Below, piece after piece: positions 50,701-63,150 of a stretch of DNA of 64,000 bases (the stretch's first letter is position 1; each line of letters starts with the position of its first letter). The DNA lies in contig JAOWCC010001604.1 in the NCBI GenBank assembly GCA_030867875.1, positions 1 through 64,000 on the forward strand, read 5' to 3'. A program made the translations under genes and the position numbers. Source of the stretch: Actinernus sp. WN-2022. Its lineage: Eukaryota > Cnidaria > Anthozoa > Actiniaria > Actinernidae. The notes beneath the pieces were generated by a model. That model ran no database searches, was not told the DNA's origin, and worked only from the letters and a program-made list of their open reading frames with translations.

Positions 50701-51300
50701 GGATGATGCAGGATGATGCAGGATGATGCAGGATGATGCAGGATGAATGCCGGATGATGCAGGATGATGCAGGATGATGCAGCATGATGCAGGATGACGC
50801 AGGATGATGCAGGATGATGCAGGATGATGTAGGATAATGTAGGATGAAAGAGGAGGATGTGTCGTATTTATTTATTTGTAATTTTTTATACATTTCTTTA
50901 TGTATTTCTATTTCTTTTTATTAATTTCTATTTATTTATTTATTTTGTTCATGATGGGCCAGTATGACGCAGGATGATGCAGGATGATGCAGGATGATGC
51001 AGGATGATGCAGGGTGATGCAGGATGATGCAGGATGATCAAGGATGATGCAGGAGGATGCAGGATGATGCAGGAGGATGCAGGATGATGCAGGATGATGC
51101 AGGATGATGCAGGGTTGATGCAGGATGAAGCAGGATGGATGCAGGATGATGCAGGATGATGCAGGATGATGCAGGATGATGCAGGGATGATGCAGGATGA
51201 TGCACGATAATGCACGATAATGTAGGATGAAAGAGTAGGATGACATTTTTTTTTATACATTTCTTTATGTATATCTATTTCTTTTTATTAATTTATATTT
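47705..51300 (+). repeat. Duplicated segment, offset about 5.6 kb, copy 1
   Basis: Spacer order A 47705, A 48207, D 48486, C 48736, A 49170, D 49453, B 49772, C 50132, B 50862, C 51244. The same order of types occurs from 53327 to 56871. Private markers shared with copy 2 include ttcaagatgggccag in the C spacer, cttttaattaattt in the A spacer and gatgctggatg before C. From about 49070 this copy contains many single-base insertions and deletions that break the 10-bp register. Confidence 0.8.
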
Positions 51301-53326
51301 ATTTATTTATTTTTTTTCATGATGGGCCAGTATGACGCAGGATGATGCAGGATGAAGCAGGATGATGCAGGATGAGGCAGGATGATGCAGGATGATGCAG
51401 GATGATGCTGGATGAGGCAGGATGATGCAGGATGATGCAGGATGATGCAGGATGATGCAGGATGATGCAGGATGATGCAGTGATGATGCAGGATGATGCA
51501 GGATGATGCAGGATGATGCAGGATGATGCAGGATGATGCAGGAAGATGCAGCATGATGCAGGATGATGCAGGATGATGCAGGATGATGCAGGATGATGCA
51601 GGATGATGCAGGATGATGCAGGATGGATGCGGATGATGCAGGATGATGCAGGATGATGCAGGATGATGCAGGATGATGCACGATGATGCACGATGATGTA
51701 GGATGAAAGAGGAGGATGAGTTGTATTTATTTATTTGTTAATTTTTTATACATTTCTTTATGTATTTCTATTTCTTTTATTAATTTCTATTTATTTATTT
51801 ATTTTGTTCTATGATGGGCCAGTATGACGCAGGATGATGCAGGATGATGCAGGATGATGCAGGATGATGCAGGATGATGCAGGATGATGCAGGATGAGCA
51901 GGATGATGCAGGATGATGCAGGATGATGCAGGATGATGCACGATAATGCACGATAATGTAGGATGAAAGAGGAGGATGCGTTGTATTTTTTTTTTTTTTT
52001 TTTTTTTATACATTTCTTTATGTATATCTATTTCTTTTTATTAATTTATATTTATTTATTTTATTTTGTCCATGATGGGCCAGTATGAAGCAGGATGATG
52101 GAAGATGACGCAGACTGATGCAGGATGATCAGGATGATGCAGATGATGCAGGATGATGCAGGATGATGCAGGATGATGCAGATGTGATGCAGGATGATGC
52201 AGGATGATGCAGGATGATGCAGGATGATGCAGGATGAAGCAGCGTGATGCAGGATGATGCAGGATGATGCAGGATGATGCAGGATGATGCAGGATGATGC
52301 AGGATGATGCAGGATGATGCAGGATGATGCAGGATGATGCAGGATGATGCAGGATGATGCAGGATGATGCAGGATGATGCAGGATAATGTAGGATGAAAG
52401 AGGAGGATGTGTCGTATTTATTTATTTGTTAATTTTTTATACATTTCTTTATGTATTTCTATTTCTTTTTATTAATTTCTATTTATTTATTTATTTTGTT
52501 CATGATGGGCCAGTATGACGCAGGATGATGCAGGATGATGCAGGGTGATGCAGGATGATGCAGGATGATCAAGGATGATGCAGGAGGATGCAGGATGATG
52601 CAGGAGGATGCAGGATGATGCAGGATGATGCAGGATGATGCAGGATGATGCAGGATGAAAGAGGAGGATGCATTGTATTTTTATTTTTTTATTTTTTTTA
52701 TACATTTCTTTATGTATATCTATTTCTTTTTATTAATTATATTTATTTATTTATTTTGTCCATGATGGGCCAGTATGAAGCAGGATGATGGAGGATGACA
52801 CAGACTGATGCAGGATGATGCAGGATTATGCAGGATGATGCAGGATGATGCAGGATGATGCAGGATGATGCACGATAATGCACGATAATGTAGGATGAAA
52901 GAGTAGGATGCATTTTTTTTTTATACATTTCTTTATGTATATCTATTTCTTTTTATTAATTTATATTTATTTATTTATTTTGTTCATGAGGGGCCAGTAT
53001 GACGCAGGATGATGCAGGATGATGCAGGATGATGCAGGATGAGGCAGGATGATGCAGGATGAGGCAGGATGATGCAGGATGATGCAGGATGATGCAGGAT
53101 GATGCAGGATGATGCAGGATGATGCAGGATGATGCAGGATGATGCAGGATGATGCAGGAAGATGCAGCATGATGCAGGATGATGCAGGATGATGCAGGAT
53201 GATGCAGGATGATGCAGGATGATGCAGGATGATGCAGGATGATGCAGGATGATGCAGGGTGATGCAGGATGATGCAGGATGATGCACGATGATGCACGAT
53301 GATGTAGATGAAAGAGGAGGATGAGT
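51301..53326 (+). repeat. Mixed satellite region with many register breaks
   Basis: Spacers A 51721, D 51981, B 52412, D 52672, C 52911. The D spacer at 51981 has a 22-T run, the longest I see. Register-breaking changes are frequent, for example cagtgatgatg near 51479, ggatggatgcgg near 51623, gttctatgatggg near 51806, gatgagcagg near 51895 and gatgatcagg near 52126. The D spacer at 52672 follows gatgcaggatgaaagagg with no cacgataatg pair. The C right flank at 52981 reads catgagggg. Confidence 0.78.
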
Positions 53327-56300
53327 TGTATTTATTTATTTGTTATTTTTTATACATTTCTTTATGTATTTCTATTTCTTTTTATTAATTTCTATTTATT
53401 TATTTATTTTGTTCATGATGGGCCAGTATGACGCAGACTGATGCAGGATGATGCAGGATGATGCAGGATGATGCAGGATGATGCAGGATGATGCAGGATG
53501 ATGCAGGATGATGCAGGATGATGCAGGATGATGCAGGATGATGCAGGATGATGCAGGATGATGCAGGATGATGCAGGATGATGCAGGATGATGCAGGATG
53601 ATGCAGGATGATGCAGGATGATGCAGGATGATGCAGGATGATGCAGGATGATGCAGGATGATGCAGGATGATGCAGGATGAAGCAGGATGATGCAGGATG
53701 ATGCAGGATGATGCAGGATGATGCAGGATGATGCAGGATGAAGCAGGATGATGCAGGATGGTGCAGGATGATGCAGGATGATGCAGGATGATGCAGGATG
53801 ATGCACGATGATGTAGGATGAAAGAGGAGGATGAGTTGTATTTATTTATTTGTTATTCTTTTTATACATTTCTTTATGTATTTCTATTTCTTTTAATTAA
53901 TTTCTATTGATTTATTTATTTTGTTCATGATGGGCCAGTATGAAGCAGACTGATGCAGGATGATGCAGGATGATGCAAGATGATGCAGGATGATGCAGGA
54001 TGAAGCAGGATGATGGCAGGATGATCGCAGGATGATGCAGGATGATGCAGGATGATGCAGGATGATGCAGGATGATGCACGATAATGCCACGATAATGTA
54101 GGATGAAAGAGGAAGAGATGCGTTGTATTTTTATTTTTTTATTTTTTTATACATTTCTTTATGTATATCTATTTCTTTTGATTAATTTCTCTTTATTTAT
54201 TTATTTTGTCCATGATGGGCCAGTATGAAGCAGGATGATGGAGGATGACGCAGACTGATGCAGGATGATGCAGGATGATGCAGGATGATGCAGGATGATG
54301 CAGGATGATGCAGGATGATGCTGGATGATGCACGATAATGCACGATAATGTAGGATGAAAGAGTAGGATGCATTTTTTTTTTATACATTTCTTTATGTAT
54401 ATCTATTTCTTTTTATTAATTTATATTTATTTATTTATTTTGTTCAAGATGGGCCAGTATGACGCAGGATGATGCAGGATGATGCAGGATGATGCAGGAT
54501 GAGGCAGGATGATGCAGGATGAGGCAGGATGATTGCAGGATGATGCAGGATGATGCAGGATGATGCAGGATGATGCAGGATGATGCAGGATGATGCAGGA
54601 TGATGCAGGATGATGCAGGATGATGCAGGATGATGCAGGAAGATGCAGCATGATGCAGGATGATGCAGGATGATGCAGGATGATGCAGGATGAAGCAGGA
54701 TGATGCAGGATGATGCAGGATGATGCAGGATGATGCAGGATGATGCAGGATGATGCAGGATGATGCAGGATGATGCACGATGATGTAGGATGAAAGAGGA
54801 GGATGAGTTGTATTTATTTATTTGTTATTCTTTTATACATTTCTTTATGTATTTCTATTTCTTTTAATTAATTTCTATTGATTTATTTATTTTGTTCATG
54901 ATGGGCCAGTATGAAGCAGACTGATGCAGGATGATGCAGGATGATGCAAGATGATGCAGGATGATGCAGGATGAAGCAGGATGATGCAGGATGATGCAGG
55001 ATGATGCAGGATGATGCAGGATGATGCAGGATGATGCAGGATGATGCACGATAATGCACGATAATGTAGGATGAAAGAGGAGGATGCGTTGTATTTTTAT
55101 TTTTTATTTTTTTATACATTTCTTTATGTATATCTATTTCTTTTTATTAATTTCTCTTTATTTATTTATTTGTCCATGATGGCCAGTATGAAGCAGGATG
55201 ATGGAGGATGACGCAGACTGATGCAGGATGATGCAGGATGATGCAGGATGATGCAGGATGATGCAGGATGATGCAGGATGATGCAGGATGATGCCGGATG
55301 ATGCAGGATGATGCAGGATGATGCAGCATGATGCAGGATGACGCAGGATGATGCAGGATGATGCAGGATGATGTAGGATAATGTAGGATGAAAGAGGAGG
55401 ATGTGTCGTATTTATTTATTTGTTAATTTTTTATACATTTCTTTATGTATTTCTATTTCTTTTTATTAATTTCTATTTATTTATTTATTTTGTTCATGAT
55501 GGGCCAGTATGACGCAGGATGATGCAGGATGATGCAGGATGATGCAGGATGATGCAGGGTGATGCAGGATGATGCAGGATGATCAAGGATGATGCAGGAG
55601 GATGCAGGATGATGCAGGAGGATGCAGGATGATGCAGGATGATGCAGGATGATGCAGGATGATGCAGGATGAAGCAGGATGATGCAGGATGATGCAGGAT
55701 GATGCAGGATGATGCAGGATGATGCACGATAATGCACGATAATGTAGGATGAAAGAGTAGGATGCATTTTTTTTTAAATACATTTCTTTATGTATATCTA
55801 TTTCTTTTTATTAATTTATATTTATTTATTTATTTTGTTCATGATGGCCAGTATGACGCAGGATGATGCAGGATGATGCAGGATGATGCAGGATGAGGCA
55901 GGATGATGGCAGGATGAGGCAGGATGATGCAGGATGATGCAGGATGATGCAGGATGATGCAGGATGATGCAGGATGATGCAGGATGATGCAGGATGATGC
56001 AGGATGATGCAGGATTGATGCAGAATGATGCAGGATGATGCAGGATGATGCAGGATGATGCAGGAAGATGCAGGATGATGCAGGATGATGCAGGATGATG
56101 CAGGATGATGCAGGATGATTGCAGGATGATGCAGGATGATGCAGGATGATGCAGGATGATGCAGGGTGATGCAGGATGATGCAGGATGATGCAGGATGAT
56201 GCAGGCTGATGCAGGATGATGCAGGATGATGCAGGATGATGCAGGATGATGCAGGATGATGCAGGATGATGCAGGATGATGCAGGATGATGCAGGATGAT

Positions 56301-56946
56301 GCAGGATGATGCAGGATGATGCAGGATGATGCAGGATGATGCAGGATGATGCAGGATGATGCAGGATGATGCAGGATGATGCCGGATGATGCAGGATGAT
56401 GCAGGATGATGCAGCATGATGCAGGATGACGCAGATGATGCAGGATGATGCAGGATGATGTAGGATAATGTAGGATGAAAGAGGAGGATGTGTCGTATTT
56501 ATTTATTTGTTAATTTTTTATACATTTCTTTATGTATTTCTATTTCTTTTTATTAATTTCTATTTATTTATTTATTTTGTTCATGATGGGCCAGTATGAC
56601 GCAGGATGATGCAGGATGATGCAGGATGATGCAGGATGATGCAGGGTGATGCAGGATGATGCAGGATGATCAAGGATGATGCAGGAGGATGCAGGATGAT
56701 GCAGGAGGATGCAGGATGATGCAGGATGATGCAGGATGATGCAGGATGATGCAGGATGAAGCAGGATGATGCAGGATGATGCAGGATGATGCAGGATGAT
56801 GCAGGATGATGCAGGATGATGCAGGATGATGCACGATAATGCACGATAATGTAGGATGAAAGAGTAGGATGCATTTTTTTTTTTTATACATTTCTTTATG
56901 TATATCTATTTCTTTTTATTAATTTATATTTATTTATTTATTTTGT
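53327..56946 (+). repeat. Duplicated segment, offset about 5.6 kb, copy 2
   Basis: Spacer order A 53327, A 53837, D 54123, C 54372, A 54810, D 55090, B 55408, C 55763, B 56493, C 56871. Its register breaks lie at positions different from those of copy 1: gatggcagg and gatcgcagg near 54015, gccacgat near 54088, gattgcagg near 54532, gatggccag near 55182 and 55846, gattgatgcag near 56014. Confidence 0.8.
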
Positions 56947-58623
56947 TCATGATGGGCCAGTATGACGCAGGATGATGCAGGATGATGCAGGATGATGCAG
57001 GATGAGGCAGGATGATGCAGGATGATGCAGGATGATGCAGGATGAGGCAGGATGATGCAGGATGATGCAGGATGATGCAGGATGATGCAGGATGATGCAG
57101 GATGATGCAGGATGATGCAGGATGATGCAGGATGATGCAGGATGATGCAGGATGATGTAGGATGAAAGAGGAGGATGTGTCGTATTTATTTATTTGTTAT
57201 TTTTTATACATTTCTTTATGTATTTCTATTTCTTTTATTAATTTCTATTTATTTATTTATTTTGTTCATGATGGGCCAGTATGACGCAGGATGATGCAGG
57301 ATGATGCAAGGATGATGCAGGATGATGCAGGGTGATGCAGGATGATGCAGGATGATCAAGGATGATGCAGGAGGATGCAGGATGATGCAGGATGATGCAG
57401 GATGATGCAGGATGATGCAGGATGATGCAGGATGATCAGGATGAAGCAGGATGATGCAGGATGATGCAGGATGATGCAGGATGATGCAGGATGATGCAGG
57501 AAGATGCAGGATGATGCAGGATGATGCAGGATGATGCAGGATGATGCAGGATGATGCAGGATGATGCAGGATGATGCAGGATGATGCAGGATGATGCAGG
57601 ATGATGCAGGGTGATGCAGGATGATGCAGGATGATGCAGGATGATGCAGGCTGATGCAGGATGATGCAGGATGATGCAGGATGATGCAGGATGATGCAGG
57701 ATGATGCAATGCAGGATGATGCAGGATGATGCAGGATGATGCAGGATGATGCAGGATGATGCAGTATGATGCAGGATGATGCAGGATGATGCCGGATGAT
57801 GCAGGATGTTGCAGGATGATGCAGCATGATGCAGGATGACGCAGGATGATGCAGGATGATGCAGGATGATGTAGGATAATGTAGGATGAAAGAGGAGGAT
57901 GTGTCGTATTTATTTATTTGTTAATTTTTTATACATTTCTTTATGTATTTCTATTTCTTTTTATTAATTTCTATTTATTTATTTATTTTGTTCATGATGG
58001 GCCAGTATGACGCAGGATGAAGCAGGATGATGCAGGATGATGCAGGATGATGCAGGGTGATGCAGGATGATGCAGGATGATCAAGGATGATGCAGGAGGA
58101 TGCAGGATGATGCAGGAGGATGCAGGATGATGCAGGATGATGCAGGATGATGCAGGATGATGCAGGATGATGCAGGATGATGCAGGATGATGCAGGATGA
58201 TGCAGGATGATGCAGGATGATGCAGGATGATGCAGGATGATGCAGGATGATGCAGGATGATGCAGGATGATGCAGGATGATGCAGGATGATGCAGGATGA
58301 TGCAGGATGATGCAGGATGATGCAGGGTGATGCAGGATGATGCAGGATGATGCAGGATGATGCAGGATGATGCAGGATGATGCAGATGATGCAGGATGAT
58401 GCAGGATGATGCAGGATGATGCAGGATGATGCAGGATGATGCAGGATGATGCAGGATGATGCAGGATGATGCAGGATGATGCAGGATGATGCCGGATGAT
58501 GAAGGATGATGCCGGATGATGCAGGATGATGCAGGATGATGCAGCATGATGCAGGATGACGCAGGATGATGCAGGATGATGCAGGATGATGTAGGATAAT
58601 GTAGGATGAAAGAGGAGGATGTG
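56947..58623 (+). repeat. B-B region
   Basis: Spacers B 57181 and B 57903. The B spacer at 57181 lacks the gataatgtagg unit of its left flank and reads gatgtaggatgaaagagg directly. The block 57270-57840 corresponds to 16340-16920 but has scattered short indels, such as gcaaggatg near 57307 and gcaatgcagg near 57707. The block 58000-58560 corresponds to 27000-27540, with one gcagatgatg deletion near 58383. Confidence 0.78.
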
Positions 58624-61090
58624 TCGTATTTATTTATTTGTTAATTTTTTATACATTTCTTTATGTATTTCTATTTCTTTTTATTAATTTCTATTTATTT
58701 ATTTATTTTGTTCATGATGGGCCAGTATGACGCAGGATGATGCAGGATGATGCAGGATGATGCAGGGTGATGCAGGATGATGCAGGATGATCAAGGATGA
58801 TGCAGGAGGATGCAGGATGATGCAGGAGGATGCAGGATGATGCAGGATGATGCAGGATGATGCAGGATGAAGCAGGATGATGCAGGATGATGCAGGATGA
58901 TGCAGGATGATGCAGGATGATGCAGGATGATGCAGGATGATGCAGGATGATGCAGGATGATGCACGATAATGCACGATAATGTAGGATGAAAGAGTAGGA
59001 TGCATTTTTTTTTTTTATACATTTCTTTATGTATATATATTTCTTTTTATTAATTTATATTAATTTATTTATTTTGTTCATGATGGGCCAGTATGACGCA
59101 GGATGATGCAGGATGATGCAGGATGATGCAGGATGAGGCAGGATGATGCAGGATGAGGCAGGATGATGCAGGATGAGGCAGGATGATGCAGGATGATGCA
59201 GGATGACGCAGGATGATGCAGGATGATGCAGGATGATGCAGGATGATGCAGGATGATGCAGGATGATGCAGGATGATGCAGGATGATGCAGGATGATGCA
59301 GGATGATGCAGGATGATGCAGGAAGATGCAGGATGATGCAGGATGATGCAGGATGATGCAGGATGATGCAGGATGATGCAGGATGATGCAGGATGATGCA
59401 GGATGATGCAGGATGATGCAGGGTGATGCAGGATGATGCAGGATGATGCAGGATGATGCAGGATGATGCAGGATGATGCAGGATGATGCAGGATGATGCA
59501 GGATGATGCAGGATGATGCAGGATGATGCAGGATGATGCAGGATGAGGCAGGATGATGCAGGATGACGCAGGATGATGCAGGATGATGCAGGATGATGCA
59601 GGATGACGCAGGATGACGCAGGATGACGCAGGATGATGCAGGATGATGCAGGATGATGTAGGATCATGTAGGATGAAAGAGGAGGATGTGTCGTATTTAT
59701 TTATTTGTTATTTTTTTATACATTTCTTTATGTATTTCTATTTCTTTTTATTAATTACTATTTATTTATTTATTTTGTTCATGATGGGCCAGTATGACGC
59801 AGGATGATGCAGGATGATGCAGGATGATGCAGGATGATGCAGGATGATGCAGGATGATGCAGGATGATGCCGGATGATGCAGGATGATGCAGGATGATGC
59901 AGCATGATGCAGGATGACGCAGGATGATGCAGGATGATGCAGGATGATGTAGGATAATGTAGGATGAAAGAGGAGGATGTGTCGTATTTATTTAATTGTT
60001 AATTTTTTATACATTTCTTTATGTATTTCTATTTCTTTTTATTAATTTCTATTTATTTATTTATTTTGTTCATGATGGGCCAGTATGACGCAGGATGATG
60101 CAGGATGATGCAGGATGATGCAGGGTGATGCAGGATGATGCAGGATGATCAAGGATGATGCAGGAGGATGCAGGATGATGCAGGAGGATGCAGGATGATG
60201 CAGGATGATGCAGGATGATGCAGGATGATGCAGGATGAAGCAGGATGATGCAGGATGATGCAGGATGATGCAGGATGATGCAGGATGATGCAGGATGATG
60301 CAGGATGATGCACGATAATGCACGATAATGTAGGATGAAAGAGTAGGATGCATTTTTTTTTTTATACATTTCTTTATGTATATCTATTTCTTTTTATTAA
60401 TTTATATTAATTTATTTATTTTGTTCATGATGGGCCAGTATGACGCAGGATGATGCAGGATGATGCAGGATGATGCAGGATGAGGCAGGATGATGCAGGA
60501 TGAGGCAGGATGATGCAGGATGATGCAGGATGAGGCAGGATGATGCAGGATGACGCAGGATGATGCAGGATGACGCAGGATGATGCAGCATGACGCAGGA
60601 TGACGCAGGATGACGCAGGATGATGCAGGATGATGCAGGATGATGTAGGATCATGTAGGATGAAAGAGGAGGATGTGTCGTATTTATTTATTTGTTATTT
60701 TTTTATACATTTCTTTATGTATTTCTATTTCTTTTTATTAATTACTATTTATTTATTTATTTTGTTCATGATGGGCCAGTATGACGCAGGATGATGCAGG
60801 ATGATGCAGGATGATGCAGGATGATGCAGGATGATGCAGGATGATGCCGGATGATGCAGGATGATGCAGGATGATGCAGCATGATGCAGGATGACGCAGG
60901 ATGATGCAGGATGATGCAGGATGATGTAGGATAATGTAGGATGAAAGAGGAGGATGTGTCCTATTTATTTATTTGTTAATTTTTTATACATTTCTTTATG
61001 TATTTCTATTTCTTTTTATTAATTTCTATTTATTTATTTATTTTGTTCATGATGGGCCTGTATGACGCAGGATGATGCAGGATGATGCAG
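58624..61090 (+). repeat. Dispersed duplicate, offset 27198 bp, copy 2
   Basis: Spacer order B 58624, C 59003, B-prime 59693, B 59982, C 60351, B-prime 60680, B 60960, matching 31428-33761 in order, spacing and private variants. One right flank near 61057 reads gatgggcctgtatgacg instead of gatgggccagtatgacg. Confidence 0.85.
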
Positions 61091-63150
61091 GATGATGCAG
61101 GATGATGCAGGATGATGCAGGGTGATGCAGGATGATGCAGGATGATCAAGGATGATGCAGGAGGATGCAGGATGATGCAGGATGATGCAGGATGATGCAG
61201 GATGATGCAGGATGATGCAGAATGATGCAGGATGATGCAGGATGATGCAGGATGATGCAGGATGATGCAGGATGATGCAGGATGATGCAGCATGATGCAG
61301 GATGACGCAGAATGATGCAGGATGATGCAGGATGATGTAGGATAATGTAGGATGAAAGAGGAGGATGTGTCCTATTTATTTATTTGTTAATTTTTTATAC
61401 ATTTCTTTATGTATTTCTATTTCTTTTTATTAATTTCTATTTATTTATTTATTTTTTTCATGATGGGCCAGTATGACGCAGGATGATGCAGGATGATGCA
61501 GGATGATGCAGGATGATGCAGGATGATGCAGGATGAAGCAGGATGATGCAGGATGATGCAGGATGATGCAGGATGATGCAGGATGATGCAGGATGATGCA
61601 GGATGATGCACGATAATGCACGATAATGTAGGATGAAAGAGTAGGATGCATTTTTTTTTAAATACATTTCTTTATGTATATCTATTTCTTTTTATTAATT
61701 TATATTTATTTATTTATTTTGTTCATGATGGGCCAGTATGACGCAGGATGATGCAGGATGATGCAGGATGATGCAGGATGAGGCAGGATGATGCAGGATG
61801 AGGCAGGATGATGCAGGATGATGCAGAGGATGATGCAGGATGATGCAGGATGATGCAGGATGATGCAGGATGATGCAGGATGATGCAGGATGATGCAGGA
61901 TGATGCAGGATGATGCAGGATGATGCAGGATGATGCAGGAAGATGCAGGAAGATGCAGGATGATGCAGGATGATGCAGGATGATGCAGGATGATGCAGGA
62001 TGATGCAGGATGATGCAGGATGATGCAGGATGATGCAGGGTGATGCAGGATGATGCAGGATGATGCAGGATGATGCAGGCTGATGCAGGATGATGCAGGA
62101 TGATGCAGGATGATGCAGGATGATGCAGGATGATGCAGGATGATGCAGGATGATGCAGGATGATGCAGGATGATGCAGGATGATGCAGGATGATGCAGGA
62201 TGATGCAGGATGATGCAGTATGATGCAGGATGATGCAGGATGATGCCGGATGATGCAGGATGTTGCAGGATGATGCAGCATGATGCAGGATGACGCAGGA
62301 TGATGCAGGATGATGCAGGATGATGTAGGATAATGTAGGATGAAAGAGGAGGATGTGTCGTATTTATTTATTTGTTAATTTTTTATACATTTCTTTATGT
62401 ATTTCTATTTCTTTTTATTAATTTCTATTTATTTATTTATTTTGTTCATGATGGGCCAGTATGACGCAGGATGAAGCAGGATGATGCAGGATGATGCAGG
62501 ATGATGCAGGGTGATGCAGGATGATGCAGGATGATCAAGGATGATGCAGGAGGATGCAGGATGATGCAGGAGGATGCAGGATGATGCAGGATGATGCAGG
62601 ATGATGCAGGATGATGCAGGAGATGAAGCAGGATGGTGCAGGATGATGCAGGATGATGCAGGATGATGCAGGATGATGCAGGATGATGCAGGATGATGCA
62701 GGATGATGCAGGAAGATGCAGGATGATGCAGGATGATGCAGGATGATGCAGGATGATGCAGGATGATGCAGGATGATGCAGGATGATGCAGGATGATGCA
62801 GGATGATGCAGGATGATGCAGGGTGATGCAGGATGATGCAGGATGATGCAGGATGATGCAGGATGATGCAGGATGATGCAGGATGATGCAGGATGATGCA
62901 GGATGATGCAGGATGATGCAGGATGATGCAGGATGATGCAGGATGATGCAGGATGATGCAGGATGATGCAGGATGATGCAGGATGATGCAGGATGATGCA
63001 GGATGATGCAGGATGATGCCGGATGATGAAGGATGATGCCGGATGATGCAGGATGATGCAGGATGATGCAGCATGATGCAGGATGACGCAGGATGATGCA
63101 GGATGATGCAGGATGATGTAGGATAATGTAGGATGAAAGAGGAGGATGTG
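61091..63150 (+). repeat. Satellite region B - C - B
   Basis: Spacers B 61370 (gtcctattta form), C 61649, B 62359. The first blocks still resemble 33900-34500, but the block after 61470 is shorter and lacks the gatcaagg string. The block from 61740 has a double gaagatgcagg as in 19500 and 25580, then ggctgatg, cagtatgatg and ggatgttgcagg. The block from 62460 resembles 17115-17700 with an inserted gaggagatgaagcagg near 62618. Confidence 0.78.
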
